From Nageia nagi (lineage: Eukaryota > Pinophyta): 64,000 nt of DNA. The translations under genes and the position numbers were made by a program. The stretch spans positions 115,072,001 through 115,136,000 of the forward strand of contig JBITNC010000001.1 in NCBI GenBank assembly GCA_050084985.1, written 5' to 3'. Positions 13,950-27,385 of the stretch are shown piece after piece; position 1 is the stretch's first letter; each line of letters begins with the position of its first letter. The notes under the pieces were generated by a model, which was given only the letters and a program-made list of their open reading frames with translations, was not told the origin of the DNA and searched no databases.

Positions 13950-15120
13950 ACAAAGTATTTCATTCTATTATGCATAAATTTTGAGCTTCCTATGGGATTG
14001 TATGAAAAATTGACCAAATTTATAATAAATTTCTTTGGATTGTAATGGGGAAAAAAATAATGGTATTTGTTAGCTAGAAAAATATTTGCAAGCCAAAGTA
14101 GGATGATGAACCGAGCTTATGAAATATGAAATAATTTAATATTTCTCAAAGAGGAAAATTGGTTTGGATGCTTAGCTGTAATGAAGATAAAATTTGGGTT
14201 AGAATATGTCAAGCAAAATAATTGGAACCTAATACTAATTTCTTAAAAATAGATCAAATCATTAGAGGTTCATCCTTTTGGAAAAGCTTGTTGAAAGTTA
14301 GATCGATGCTTTGGAATAATTCTTCATGGATAGTGGGAGATGAGAAATCGATTCATTTTTCAGATGATGAATGGGTTGGTAATCAACCTCTTTGCAAGGA
14401 AGAGAGAATGAAGGATCTAGCTAGAGAAGGTTTAAATTACATTGCCCTTATCATCCATTGTTATATCCAAGAGATGAATGGGAAAATATCTTGGATAAAG
14501 CTACAACCCTCGAATCATAACATTTCATGAGTAGCATATGTTATAAATGAAAGGATTAAACTTATTGTAATTTGATTGAATGATGGAATAAGAGATTACC
14601 CAATTTGGAAGCTTGGTAAGGATGGGAACTACATAGTCAAATTTGGTTATGAATCTCTTAATGTTCCATATGATGAAACGTTCCCAACAAACTAGAAAAA
14701 TTGGATTAAAGATATAAAACCAAAAATTTTCTACTTTGTATAGTTGGTTTTTAGATGACACTTGATATTTTGATAATGAAAGGTATGGTTTTTCCTAATT
14801 GATGGTGCTTGTACCTAAAGGATGAAGAAACTATGGATCACTTATGTATTCATTGCCCCTATGCCAAGGAAGTACGAAAAGAAATTCTAGGGGGAAAAAT
14901 TCAAGATTTGGGAATCTTGATCTCATAAGCTATTGTCAAGTGGAAACCAACCATGGAAGATAGATCTAAAAAGAAATGGTGATCCCTTGCAGTAACACAT
15001 ATTCTATGGGAAATATGGAAAGAAATAAATCATATAATGTTTTAGGATAAAAGAATGACATTACAAAGATTGGTGAGTAAGATTTTGTAAATGATTGATG
15101 AGAATTGGGGCATTTTTAAT
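13950..15120 (+). pseudogene. LINE (non-LTR retrotransposon) reverse-transcriptase 3' end, decayed
   Basis: The longest open piece (14222-14530) encodes 'GSSFWKSLLKVRSMLWNNSS' followed by 'WIVGDEKSIHFSDDEWVGNQ'. That is the pattern of the region after the reverse-transcriptase domain in plant L1-type LINEs. Downstream at about 14745-14880, another frame reads 'LKDEETMDHLCIHCPYAKEV', the Cys/His zf-RVT motif of these elements. Upstream, stop-ridden frames give 'KIWVRICQAK'. The 5' part (endonuclease and catalytic RT) is missing, as expected for a 5'-truncated LINE. No poly-A tail or target duplication was identified. Confidence 0.77.
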
Positions 15121-16440
15121 AAAAAAAAATACTAATCAAAACCTTAATGGTAGGGAGGGAGGGTTAGCTTTGGTCTCACATAAGTAACACATTGGATTTA
15201 AAATTTGCATAGGGTGGAACATGATGCATAATGATTCACATGGATAACATATGTAACTCATAGATTGATGATATGGGAATCAATGATCATAAGACCAAGT
15301 TGATGAATAAGATTGTAAGTGAAAGGTGGCAAAGGCTAATAATTAAGGTGAAGGTAAATTTCCAAAATCACCTTCTATTTAAAGTTTCACTATGCAAAAT
15401 GATAGGCCATAAGTGGTTAGATCCAAAGAAAAGGAATATTTTTAAGGAGGACATGGTTGTTTGGGAAATTCTTTGTAAGGGTGGTATTAGGGGGTTTATG
15501 GAGGTCTTGGATGGTGATAATTAATATTGGCATTCAAAAGTTGTTCAATCATGGGAAGAGGGAAGGGTGGTTGTAAAAGGCACCTAGCTTGTTATTAATA
15601 TTGAACTAATTTAGGCAACTATGAGGATGAGGAACTTTTGGGTGAACCACCATCGAGAGATACAAGCATCTATGAAGGATATGAGAATTTTCTTGGATTC
15701 GAAGAAGAAAATGTTGAGTAGAAAGAAAATTTATTTATCTCATTGAGTTAATTTTTTATCAATGGGATGAATTTGCAAAGATAATAGTCATATTATTCAC
15801 CATGGAAGGATACTATACTAAAACCTACAACTACCACTTAATTTGCCTTAATTTTTATTTTACTCTTCAGATATTTAAATTTAAATAAATAAGGTCAATA
15901 TTCTTATTCACCAGGGCTTGATCAAGATTTTATTCAATTTTATGCATAGAGGGGCTAGATTTGTAGTCCTTCTAAAATAATTTATCCCTAAATATCCTCT
16001 CTTGGAGAATCATCCATCTTCTCCTATTCAACCTCCACCTCCAACATCACCTTCCCCACCCCTAGCATCCCCTTCTCCCTCAATTACCTCTTCACTTAAT
16101 CTCCACCATAGTCACCCCCTCTTATTATTCTCTTATATTCTTTTATATCCTCCAATCATGGGGGTGGATCAAACTCTCAAAACTCCCTACCCATGGAAGA
16201 GGAGGAGGTGTAATTCAAGGGAAAATGCCATAATAGATGTTGGATTTCTTCTGGTTTGGATGATACTATAAAGATGCAAACTATAGAGAGATTGAAGCTA
16301 GAAGACATCCAAAGTAGGAAGCGACCCTCAAGGAAGAATAATATAGATAGATTATGATTCTTATTCAAAAGGTTGAAGTTTAACAAAATTTGCAAATGGG
16401 AGGAAGTGAAAATTGGAAGAAAATTTACAAGAGCTCACTA
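15121..16440. other. Spacer; C-rich strand at 16000-16160
   Basis: No gene is recognised. From about 16000 to 16160 the + strand is pyrimidine-rich (runs of 'cctccacctccaacatcacc' type) and translates to proline/serine-rich low-complexity sequence with no domain. A small open frame at 15273-15524 has no recognisable motif and may be a further LINE-derived scrap. Confidence 0.5.
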
Positions 16441-16443
16441 TGA

Positions 16444-16990
16444 TGTGTTAGAACATATAATGTATTATTGTGTAAGATAGTCTTTATATAGTATCTAAGT
16501 ATTAATACTCCTTTTATGTAACTCCTTATTTTATCACTTAATACCTAAAAGAGATTAAATAGTGGAAGAATTTGACTTCACTCAATAATGAAACTTGTCC
16601 ATTCTAACCCACGTAAACCTTGGGTTAAAAGGTGAGTTAACATGAGGTTATCACCTATAAATAGAAGGCTTAGGATTATTGTAAAACACTTGTAGAAAGC
16701 ACTCTCATGCTTGTAGTATGAGGAGAACTTGATCTTGTAGGAAGCTTAAATATGCTTCTAGTTGTAGAGAGAGTTAGAGTTCTTGAGATAATAGAAATTT
16801 AAGATGGTTCAAGTGGATGTACTCCCATAGTTAGAGGAACCACTATCCATATACATCATCTAAACTCTCCCACTTCTTTTTTTTAAGGCTACACAAGTAT
16901 TATACAAAATATGTTCATCCTTAAAAAATATCTATAATTAAGAAAAAATATAGAACTAACCTAAATTTTAACATATATCACCCTCAAAAA
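16444..16990 (+). mobile_element. Possible solo or partial copia-type LTR
   Basis: This stretch opens with 'tgttagaacatataatgtat' and contains an LTR-like run. It has 'cctataaatagaaggctta' (TATA-like, about 16655) and, about 150 bp later, 'aagtggatgtactcccatag', which resembles the R/U5 region of plant copia LTRs. A similar 'atggatgtactcctacac' occurs at 35.78 kb. No second LTR or internal domain was matched, so this is tentative. Confidence 0.35.
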
Positions 16991-17062
16991 TATAGATATA
17001 TTCAAATCTGCTCTAGAAGATTCTTCAACTATCCAAATCCTTCAAAACCTGTATGCATATCT

Positions 17063-17064
<2 letters not shown>

Positions 17065-17101
<37 letters not shown>
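17065..17101. repeat. (AT)n microsatellite
   Basis: Uninterrupted alternating AT of about 37 bp, directly next to the leader of an LTR fragment. Confidence 0.97.
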
Positions 17102-17102
<1 letters not shown>

Positions 17103-17448
17103 CCCACATATCTACAAAATCACTCGAATAATATGAGGGAGGACTACCAATGGGTAATCCCCCTCATAGGCATGATTCTACTTACTTTGATACCAGATGA
17201 TGTAACTTAAAAATCCACTCTATTTTTCATTAAGCTTTCAACCTTTAAATAGGCTAAAATACAAGTGATATTACATGGTTTTGAGTTTAACCTTCACTAA
17301 TAATTAACTATCACTTTTACTATTAATAAAAAACCCTTGAATATAGTTAGGATGAGACGTCCATGCTTTATTCACTACATGCAATTATTCTAAAAATAGA
17401 TAATAAACTTAAAAGTAAAATTCGGGTTTTATTACGAATGTTTCAACA
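17102..17448 (-). mobile_element. LTR retrotransposon fragment: LTR, primer-binding site and leader
   Basis: Read on the minus strand, an LTR-like block (17201-17448) starts TGTTGAAAC and ends TTACA. It is followed within a few bases by 'tggtatcaaag' (reverse complement at 17185-17195), close to the initiator-methionine tRNA primer site of copia elements, and then by a leader up to the AT microsatellite. The start resembles the LTR start of the copia element at 21-29.6 kb. No coding remnant is attached. Confidence 0.5.
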
Positions 17449-20400
17449 TTTGAAATTATCTCCCATGGGAGATGTTACAAATTTATAAATTTTTAAATTC
17501 AATGAGATTTGAAAAAAATGACCTCAAAATAATATTCAAATCAAAAGTTACACCCTTTACAAGTTGTAACATTATTCTATTATATAAATAAAGTGTAACT
17601 ATCTATTATAAGTGCATCAATAATTAAAATTAATTTTTAAAAGGGGGGTCATCCCCATATCCCTAGCCCCCTTGCAATGGAAACTGCCCCACCTCTCCTC
17701 CCACAATGCCCATCACACCAACCCTCCTCCCCCTATTCCCCTGACCAACCTCCCATGGTAGATTTGTAACCTACTCTCATCCTCATAGCTTACCCACCCT
17801 CCTTGCACCATGATAACCCCATGGCTTGCAACACCTCATTTGACCCCACCCTACAATTAGTGGGCCCATCCACCTATTACCAATCTATAGCGTACCCACC
17901 CCCAACAAACCTACATCCAACCCCACCCCATCATGAGTGGACCCCCACCTCTACCTACTACTTATATAAGCTCACTTACTGGTCACACCTCCCTTAATTA
18001 ATGACCTACCCACCCCCTTCTCTCCTACACCACCCTTGTAATGCCTATCCACTCTCGCTTATGACCTAGCTTGAGCATCCCTGCATAAGTTTCCCCTAAT
18101 GAACTCAAATTTTAGAGTTTTTTTATGATTTTTTTAGCCTTTTTGCTCACCTCCTTAGTGTATGCTTTGATGAACCAAAAACTTTAAAGTGTATATGGTC
18201 CACTTTATGGCTAAAAAGTGGATGCTTTTTCTTTGATTTTCAATTTGATCATAATTGATCTGAAAAGTTGAAGCATGTAGAAATGAAATCTTGAAAAGGT
18301 CTCTTCAGAAAAAATGTAGTGCTTGAAGTCTAATTTTTAAATATGTAATTTATTCCACTACCCATATGATAGAAATTAAATATTGATAAGCATATATAAA
18401 AACCACTTTTTAAAATTTATTATTTTAGGATCATACCTTTAATTATTGGGCCAACAAATCATTTTAGGAAAAGATAATTAAGACATTGGAGAATGTTGAG
18501 AATATTTTTTCATAATGTTTTGATGATTTTTTTTATTAATTTTTTATTAACCCAAATTATATTTTTTAAAAGTACTTTTGTTGGACCAACATAACTTGAC
18601 CTAAACTTATTCATTTTTGGATTTTTTTATTTAGTAGAGAATTATGTGCAGAATGTTGACACATAATTGTTTTTATAATTCTAAAAAAATAAAAAGTTAT
18701 TAAACAAACAAGATAACCTAATTTTTCAAGTTTATGGATAAGTTTGATTGATAATTAATTAAAAAGTAGAAAATATAATTCAATTGTAAAAAAACTTACA
18801 AATTTGAAATCTACTCTCACTCATCTATAATGGGTTTTAATTTTGTAAAAAAAATTATATTATTTTTTATCAAATACATGTTGCAACTCAAGTGTTTCCG
18901 TTATCAAATGATAAGAACTTGTATGTGCATGTACAAGGCTAAGAATTGCCTTACCATACCTCACCTAAGCCAAAAACTAAGGCAAAATCAAAGGGAAGCA
19001 AATTTGAAATTTAAAATGGGATCTCATTTTGTTTATTATCGAGATTCCATTCTAAAATGGGATCTTGTTATTTCCCAATGTTCACAACACCCTACCATTT
19101 AACTTAGAATGCATCTTTTGAATTCTACTTGAAGGAGGTATGGTACCAAAGCATCGAGGATGAGAGAATAGGTGGCTCTCTTTGTCATCTTGATCTCTTG
19201 ACTGATATTAGTGTCATTCCCCAAGCATAGGGAGTATGTTCTATGATAGTGTTAGGATAATTGTATAATATTATTATGTCAATTTAAGCTTTGGATATTC
19301 TAATTTTGAATACATAATTTGTTTTATCTTCAATTCAAAATGATAAGTATCATTGAGCTTAAGTTGATTATTAATAACAAAATGCTTGCAACCATTCAAA
19401 AGTTTAGGTGTAACATGGGTTAGTCCAATTCTTGCTATGAAGTCCACATACCATTTTCTCCTCAGATACACTAAAAACACTTTTTCTCTTTTATAAGGAA
19501 ATCATCTCTAAATAAAGGAATTGGGAATGTACAACAATCTAATCCAAATAAATAGAGAGAATATAAAGAAGAAAAATCTCAAATACATTTTTCTAAGAAG
19601 TTGATTGTGAGATGAAGTAAGGAAGAGCTATCTTATAAGTTGAGCTGAGCGACCAAATGAAGACTTCCCTATCTTACATGAGAAATAGAGTTCATCTTTC
19701 TCAAATGGCATGGGACCTTTAAAATCATCTATAAACATGCAAACCCATAAAAATTAAATAATGCCCTCTTTAATTTGGCAATCCCAAAGTTAGGAAGTTT
19801 CTTAGAATCAAAACCATTCTCAACCATAAAAAGCTTCATTTCTAATTTAAACATTGTGAGCATTTTTGCTATAGGAGTGAATGGACAAGCTATATCTTAT
19901 TGTTTTTCTTTTACACTACTTTTGAAGATTTGAACAAGAAAATGAATATCTAGAATATGTCTGAAGATACAAATATCTTGAACTTGTATTTAATGATGGG
20001 ATACAAAGTCTTCTCAACCATCTTTTAAATATACAAAATTACTAGAACAACACAACATAACATCCCATAAAACACCACTTGGACTCTCAAGAACTATGTG
20101 CCTATAGCCCCCTAATGATCTAATCTTCTTTATAGAGTATGAAGAAATCTCCTACAAACTAAAATTGTTAAACCTCACTTTTAACATAAAAAAAGGTTAA
20201 ACTTATGGATTTACTCATCAAAGATATGAAGTTGTTGGACATGAATTTGAAAAATTACACATCTACTAATATTGAATATTTGAGTCATAAAACATTTTCT
20301 CTTAAAGACTTTGCATGCCCTCTCATTACAATCTCTATAGTATGAATGCTTTTCAACTATAATTGTATCAATTACCATGAATGCTCTATGATATTTTAAG

Positions 20401-21032
20401 TGATGTGCTGTGAAGTTTAATCCTATAAAAAAATTAAGCCATATAATTTTATTTATGATTTTATCCATTTTCATCAGCATGTAATGGTGTTTGGTGTTAT
20501 TCGTGTCGGTAATGAAAAAGTAGCATTTTGTATGTAATCATAGATAATTATTTCTTAATCTTCTTCTTTAATGACTGGCTTATTTATGGAACCATGTGCT
20601 TGAGGATAACTAGTGCACAAAATAACTTTTAAACCATGACATAAGGGTGACTTTTCTTTTACAATACACACTTCTAAGAATTTTTCATTTACACTTAGTA
20701 CATATATTTAACATTATAACATCTCCAAGTTAAATGAATTGCTTATGTATGAAGTTCTCCTAACCATATGTGAAGTATGCAAATCCATTGAAGTAGTATA
20801 ACATGGCATACCATAGGAACCCACAAGTAGTTTTCTAGAACAACATATCTAGTACCATTCCATTGAATTTTTTTAGCACAATGTTTAAGGATTATTTGCA
20901 TAAAGTAAAAGTAATGTTTGAAATGATAAACAAAGTTTGTACCATTATCATCCAATTTTTATTGCAATCATCCCCCATGAAACCCTTGCTATAACAATTG
21001 CATGACTGTACATTTTGTACTATTTTTTATTG
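17449..21032. other. Spacer; C-rich tract at 17640-18080
   Basis: No gene is recognised. About 440 bp from 17640 is strongly C-rich on the + strand ('cccctagcccccttgcaat'-type runs) and translates to Pro/Thr/His low complexity. Small open frames at 18830-19102 and on the minus strand at 19274-19480, 20211-20480 and 20743-20955 have no motif I can identify. Confidence 0.55.
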
Positions 21033-21037
21033 AATGA

Positions 21038-21539
21038 TGAGAGAATTGAACTATAACATGAACAACTCTAAACTTTCAAGATCACATGAAAGCTCACAAT
21101 ACACATCTAACAAACTCACAAAGCAATCTCACAAAGATAACACAAGATGTAAGTGGTTTCTCCAACTAAGAGCACATCCACTAACTAGATCTTTACTTCA
21201 ATCACAAATACAACTCTCTTATAATCCTCTTAATCTCAACTCCTAAACACTATCCTCTAGCACAACTTTACTCCACAAATTGGTGTGTACTCACAAAGAG
21301 GGAGCATTCTATTTATATGCCAAAATTCCTCTTTGGATCACCCTTTTATCCAATGTACAAAAGCATGACATGCACATCCTTTTACCCAAGGGGCATGCTC
21401 ATGACATGGAGTGTAGAAAAAGTGACATTATTAGATTAATTTAAATATTTAAGGTATCAAATGATACCCTTAAGTATTAGTGAACTTACATAGAATATTA
21501 TTACAAAACCTTTACAATAATGCATTATACATTCCAACG
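21038..21539 (-). repeat. 3' LTR of the copia element
   Basis: On the + strand it runs from tgagagaattg to attccaacg. Read as the element, it starts CGTTGGAATG, probably an original TGTTGGAATG with one change, and ends with CA. Its partner is at 29106-29607. Confidence 0.95.
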
Positions 21540-21551
21540 CTCCCCCTTAAT
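21540..21551 (-). other. Polypurine tract of the copia element
   Basis: Read on the minus strand, 'ttaagggggag' abuts the 3' LTR start. This is the expected plus-strand primer position for a copia element. Confidence 0.8.
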
Positions 21552-22289
21552 GCAATATTGGGATAGAGTGAATAAGATAGAAGAAGAAGAGAAAGTAAAA
21601 GAGTTCTCCTCCAAATAAATACAATAAATATGAGAACTTTTACATATTTATGAAGTAAGAAAGATCTAATTTAAGACTCACTACTTTGCCAAATATAATC
21701 ATTAACCATAATCAGTTTCAATGTACATGAAGTAGTTAGCCAATTGGAAGTCATGAAGAGTCTCCAAGAGCCTGCATACCTAAGGTAAGTAACCTGCAAT
21801 CTCAAAGGAACATGCAAGTCATAAGTAGCTCAAATAACAAGATCAGTTAGATGCAACATATTCATCTCAACAAGGATAGATGAATCACACAAATACCATC
21901 ATGAACTAATTAATGGTGCACTATAAGTCATCACAAAGATGCCATACCAAAAAACTCATAGTCACCTATTGTATATAAAACATGTGTTGATTATCATTAC
22001 AAAATAGAGCATGCACATATGAATTCCTCACATATGGATAACTGAACAGTGCTAAAAGACACATAAGAGTTCCTCACACATGGATAATTGAATAGTGCTA
22101 GATTGGCCAATCTTTTGGTTTAAAAATTTGTACAAGTTCCTCACATATAGTGAGCTTACCATGAAAGTGTATGATAAAATCAACACTATACAATACAAAA
22201 TCCTCCTAGGGGTGAAGTTGTCATCATAAACATGAATTCAACACAAGAATTCAAACTTCACTCCCCCTTAAGGGCAACTTCACCAACCC

Positions 22290-25166
22290 GATAGCATCCC
22301 TAAGCTTACAGAACTAAAATTTTGGGAGGGGCTTGGTGAATAAATCAATAGAGTTCAAGGTGGATGGAAAATACTCTAGTTGTTCTTTGATGGAACATAA
22401 GATTCTTAGCCAAAGAAATAACTGAATGATTGTCTAAAGAAATCAAATATGAGCCACCTTTTTCATACCTAATTTCTTACAGAAGATGCCTTAGCCAAAT
22501 GGCTTCCTGGGTTGCAATAGACATGGCATGGTATTTAGTTTCTATGGTGGAATGATAAATAGTAGGTTACTTCTTAAAAGTCTAAGAGATAACAACTGAA
22601 AAAATGCTAAACACATATGCAGAGGTTGATTTCCTATCATCTCTATCTCCTGCAAAGTCAAAATATGAGAATCCAAAGAGAACAAATGAGGGTAACATAG
22701 AATACTTGAGAGCAAGATCTTTAGTCCCTACAACATACCTCAAGATTTGCTTAATAGTATTGAGGTGCTTAACATATGGTTTATGTATGAATCATGCCAT
22801 CAGATTCACTTCAAAGGTAATATCTAGCCTAGATATAGTCAAATACAAAAGACTACCAATTAATTATCTATAAGTTGTAGCATTAGCTAATTGAGAGTTG
22901 GAGCTATGAGAAATAGTGATTCCAAGAGAGACTCGGATCATAGAATATCTACACTCCCCCATTCCTAACTTACATAAGATGTCTAATATATACTTAGATT
23001 ACTTAACGTAAGTACAATCCTTGTATTGATACACTTACATTCCAAGATAGTAGTGCAAGAGATCAAAATCAGTCATTTCAAATGTTACCTTACATTTGGA
23101 TATGCACTCTTGAATGATTTCATTATTGTTCTTAGTAATCAAAAGATCATCCATATAAATGAGAATCAAAACCATATCTTTTCCTTGATTGGACACATAT
23201 AGATCGGAGTTAAAAAAATACTTGAAGAAATCAATGTCTACAAAGTATGTTGAAATCTTCATGTACCAAGCTTTAGGTGCTTGCTTAAGTTCGTATAATG
23301 ACTTCTTTAGTTTACACATAAAGGACTCTTGGCCTTACCTTCTAGTTGATTCATAAATATTTCCACATATAAGTCACCATTAAGAAATGCACTCTTAACA
23401 TCAAGTTGAAACACTTTCCATCCTTGAGCTGCAGAAAGAGCAAGGATAATTCTCATAGTAGACATCTTTGCCATGGGAGCAAAGGTTTACTCATAATCTA
23501 CATTGTATTTTTGAGCAAAACATTTGGCTACTAACCTTGCCTTGTATTTCTCAATATCTCTAATTGAATTGAACTTGACCTTGTAGATCCACTTATTACC
23601 AATTGCATTCTTCTCATTATGATAAGGAACCAAGCCCCAAGTTTTATTTTTCATAATCACCTCATACTCCACTTTCATAGCTTCCATCTAGTACCCATGC
23701 TTAGAAGCTTCTTTAAGGATTGAGGGCTCATGCTTGTTGTCAATCTTGAAAAATAAGGATTTGTTCAAGGTCATGATCCTTGTTACCTTTTGAGTTGGAG
23801 AGTTTTGTTCTTGAGGTGACTTGTCTACATCAATATCTAACTAGCTAGGTGCAACTAAAGAGTCATTTAGATCATCAACATCCTCATTAGAAGCAAATTC
23901 ATCAAAAAGTTCATTGAACTTTACATCTCTTGAAATGAACACTACTTTATAGGATGGAGAGTAGAGCTTGTGGCCTCTATGCTGACTATCATAACCTACA
24001 AAGATGCATTTTTTAGCTCTTTTGTTCTTCTTTATTTTCTTAGAAATAATGTAGGAGAATTCTTCACAACCAAACACCCTAAGGTGAGAAATCTTAGGTT
24101 CTCTTCCTGACCATGTCTCAAAAGGAGTTTTACTAAGAATAGCTTTTGTGGGACACCTATTGAAGTTGTAAATAGCAGTGATCATATCTTCACCCCATAA
24201 TAAATTAAGAAGATTACCCAACATGCATCTAACCATCTCTATAATTATTCTATTTTTCTTTTCAACAACACCATTCTACTAAGGAGTGTAAGAAATGGTA
24301 TACTACCTCTTGATTCCATACTTAGCACAATAGTCATTGAACTCATTGCTGTTATATTCTTCCCCATTATCTGATCTCAACATCTTGATTTTAAGGTTAG
24401 TTTGATTCTCAATAAAGGCCTTAAAAAATTTAAAACTCTCAAAGGTTTGATCCTTATGCTCAAGTAGATATCCAAAGGTCATCCTACTAAAGTCATCAAT
24501 GAAGGTCAAGATATAAGATGCTCCTCCAAATGACTTAGTCTGAAATGAACCCATCAAATCTGAATGCACAGGTTGAAGAGGTTGAGATACTCTTGTTGCC
24601 TTATCTTTTTCAAACTTTTATCTATGCATCTTGCCAGGAATGCACTTCTCGCATAGACCAATTGAAGAAGAAATTGAAAGCAAACCTTCCATAAGTTCTT
24701 GGTCTTTCATGATTTGAATACTCTTATGGTTAAGGTGCCCTAAATGATGGTGCTAAAGATTACCTTTAGAACACACACTAGAAGCAAGATACGTCTTTGA
24801 TAGAACTTGATCCATGATGTAGAGGTTATCTTTCATAGATCCTTTAACCAAAGTGGCAAGTCCTTTCTTAATGCATCAAGATTGAGAGTCAAACTCAAAA
24901 TAGTACCCTTTTCTAATAACTTGGATCATGGAGAGGAGGTTCATCCTTAACTTAAGAACATAGAAAATATTTTCAAGAATCTTTTTCTGAATAAGCACAC
25001 TCCCAATTCCTTGGACTTCAAAGGTAAAGTTATCAACTATCACAACCGCATCTTTTCTATACTTATGAAAGTTTTCAAGCTTTTCCTTTTCAAAGCATAG
25101 GTGATTAGTGCAACCAAAATTAATAATCCAATTAGATGAAAAAGAGCAAGACATGGAGTAGAGCAT
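22290..25166 (-). pseudogene. Copia pol pseudogene (protease, integrase, RT, RNase H)
   Basis: All pieces are on the minus strand. Protease, 25166-24876: the active-site D-S/T-G before 'CTNHL' reads N-F-G, so the catalytic Asp is lost. Integrase, 24569-23841: 'YILTFIDDFSRMTFGYLLEH' and 'MLRSDNGEEYNSNEF' carry the two catalytic Asp positions; after a break come 'VEKKNRIIIEMVRCML' (the Glu region) and 'SKTPFETWSGREPKISHLRV'. Reverse transcriptase, 23687-23035: 'KLKKSLYELKQAPKAWYMKI' and the catalytic 'YMDDLLI'. RNase H: 'DFAGDRDDRKSTSAYVFS' and 'ETKYHAMSIATQEAIWLRHL' near 22.5 kb, ending with 'DLFTKPLP' near 22.33 kb. Several stops and frameshifts separate the pieces. In an active copy this polyprotein copies element RNA to DNA and inserts it. 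Confidence 0.94.
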
Positions 25167-25199
25167 CGTAGTAAAACTAGCATGAATATTCTTCTTTCA

Positions 25200-26143
25200 T
25201 TTGAAGTTCTTTACATTTCTATTGCTTTTGTTCTTTTTCTCTCTTTTCTTTTTGTAGCAATCAACTTCTTTGTGACCTTGGATGCCATAATAGTTACAAT
25301 AACCATCAAACCTTTCCTTAGGATATGGATTATTTGCTTTGCCTTTTCCATCTCTTTTCTTGAAGTAGTTATTGTTGCCATTGTTCCTAATGCTAGGATT
25401 ATTATTTCTATTATTCTTGTTGGTATTGTAGTCATTGCCTCTTTTCTCAAATCTTTTAGAAGAAAAAGATAAGATTTCTTTTTATGGTTGAACTTCTTCT
25501 TGAAAGAAGTTTTGGTTGCTCCAAGAGCAATGTTATTATCTTTAAGAGAAGAAATCAACACCTTATTGTTAAGAGTTTTCTCATGCTTCAATAGGTGCCT
25601 AGAAAGGTTCTTAAGGGAGAAGACTTCTTCATCATCATCAAGCCTTATTTCCATAACTATTGCAAAGTTTTCAAACTTTGAAGAAAGGCTTTAAAGAATG
25701 ATAAATACCATGAACTCATCATTGATCCAATTGCACTCACAAGCAACAAGTTAGGTCCTTAGGTCAATGATTTTGTTCAAGTAGATAGCCACATTTTTAT
25801 CTTCCCTTTAATGAGATTGAAACAACTTTTGAGGATTGGTAAACCTTCTTGAAAAATTTGAACCAAGGTAGATTTTCTTAAGCTTATCCTGAGCTTCCTT
25901 TGTTGAGGTTGAAAAGGAAATCATCAAGAGCACATCATCTGAAATTGCACGGTAAATCATGGAGGTTGCCAACTCATTCTTTGTGTTGTAAGCCTCTAGT
26001 GCATTCTTATTTTTAAGAGGTACAAGGTTCTCATTCACTATTTCCCAAAGCTTCCTTACCTATAATTTAGCTCTCATTCATGGTTCTCAAATCTCAAAGT
26101 TGGAACCATCAAGAATGTGTTTGGGTAAAAAGGAGTCTCTCAT
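25200..26143 (-). pseudogene. Copia gag pseudogene
   Basis: It begins at 26143 (minus) with 'MRDSFLPKHILDGSNFEI' and then a stop. It continues through 'ALEAYNTKNELATSMIYRAI' (UBN2/gag-type) and an open stretch 25654-25211 whose published reading frame becomes frameshifted near its end. A nucleic-acid-binding zinc knuckle near 25236-25310 reads 'CNYYGIQGHKEVDC'; the second Cys of C-x2-C is Tyr, so the knuckle is broken. A close relative of the N-terminus occurs alone at 32.68 kb. The capsid protein would package element RNA in the cytoplasm. Confidence 0.88.
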
Positions 26144-27008
26144 TTGCTACACAAGAATGTGAAATAATAAGCATGTGGTTAACAACATTATATGTTAAGT
26201 TTTTACCAAGTAAAAAAAATATGTTAATTTTAACACAAAAGATATGCATGATTTGATTCACAAGCACAAATATTTTAAAAATCAAATAATCCATGTACCC
26301 AAATACATTTCTCATCTCAAGAATCATAGATGTAAAGTGATATTATTGAGGCTTGTTTTCTTATCTAAAATTAGGCCTTCACCTAGATGCCCACACAAGA
26401 GGAGCCCAAGTACTACCAATCCTTAACTAATTCACCTTGGTTAGTTTTATACTCTCACAAGGAGAAGTACCTACTATTTTCTAAGGTTATGATTTTTATT
26501 GTATCGACCAAACTATTAATCTTGATTAGGTTTCAAGTTGTCCTCCTAGGTTATTAGGATTATCCCTGAATGGACGTGCAGACATGTGGTATCACTACAC
26601 ACATGCCTATCCACCTATTGGAGTCATGACTAGACCAATAGAGGACTTAGGGGCAATTGAGAAGTATGGACTTTTCACCACTTGGATCGTCAAACTTAAA
26701 GGCTCCAATTTGCCTGTCCTCACCTCATGGCTCCCTAAACAAGTCATGTTGTAGAATGTATGTGCGGATGTGTTCATTTTAGGGGGTTGCTCATTTCAAT
26801 ATTTGCATTTTTATTTGCGTAAGCAAATAAAGCAAAAGTGTGAAACATATAGTAAAGTGCATAAATAAAACATCATCCATTTGCAATTTGAAACCTAAGA
26901 GTCCAATGGGTTTTATTTACTAACCTCTAAAGGACATTTTTACATAGGTCCATAATTCAACCTTGTAAAATGCATTAATTCTAAAATTTGCATAAGTTAA
27001 CTTTGCAC

Positions 27009-27385
27009 AAGGCATAAATACTCAACATGCATCTTTTTAAATTAAGGAAATAAGTCCTAAGCATGCAACATTAACTTAAAAAAATTAAGTACTAAGCATG
27101 CATTTATTAACTTTAACAAATAAGTATTAAGCATGCATCATTGACTTAAAAAATTAAGTACTAAGCATAAGCATGCATCTTTTTAACTTAAAGTAAAAAA
27201 AAAAAATTAGTACTAAGCATAAGCATACATCTTTTTAACTTAAAGTAAAAAATTTTGTACTAAGCATAAGCATGCATCTTAAAGTAAAAAATTTAGTACT
27301 AACCATAAGCATGCATCTTAAAGTAAAAAATTTAGTACTAAGCATAATCATGCATCTTAAAGTAAACAATTTAGCATGCAAACTA
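27009..27385. repeat. Minisatellite, about 36-50 bp units
   Basis: The words 'tagtactaagcataagcatg' and 'catcttaaagtaaaaaattt' recur about eight or nine times with length changes. It lies within the copia leader. Confidence 0.92.

Noticed and set aside
16002-16271. Proline-rich 89-aa protein
   Set aside because: It is a C-rich low-complexity stretch with no signal peptide, domain or conserved context.
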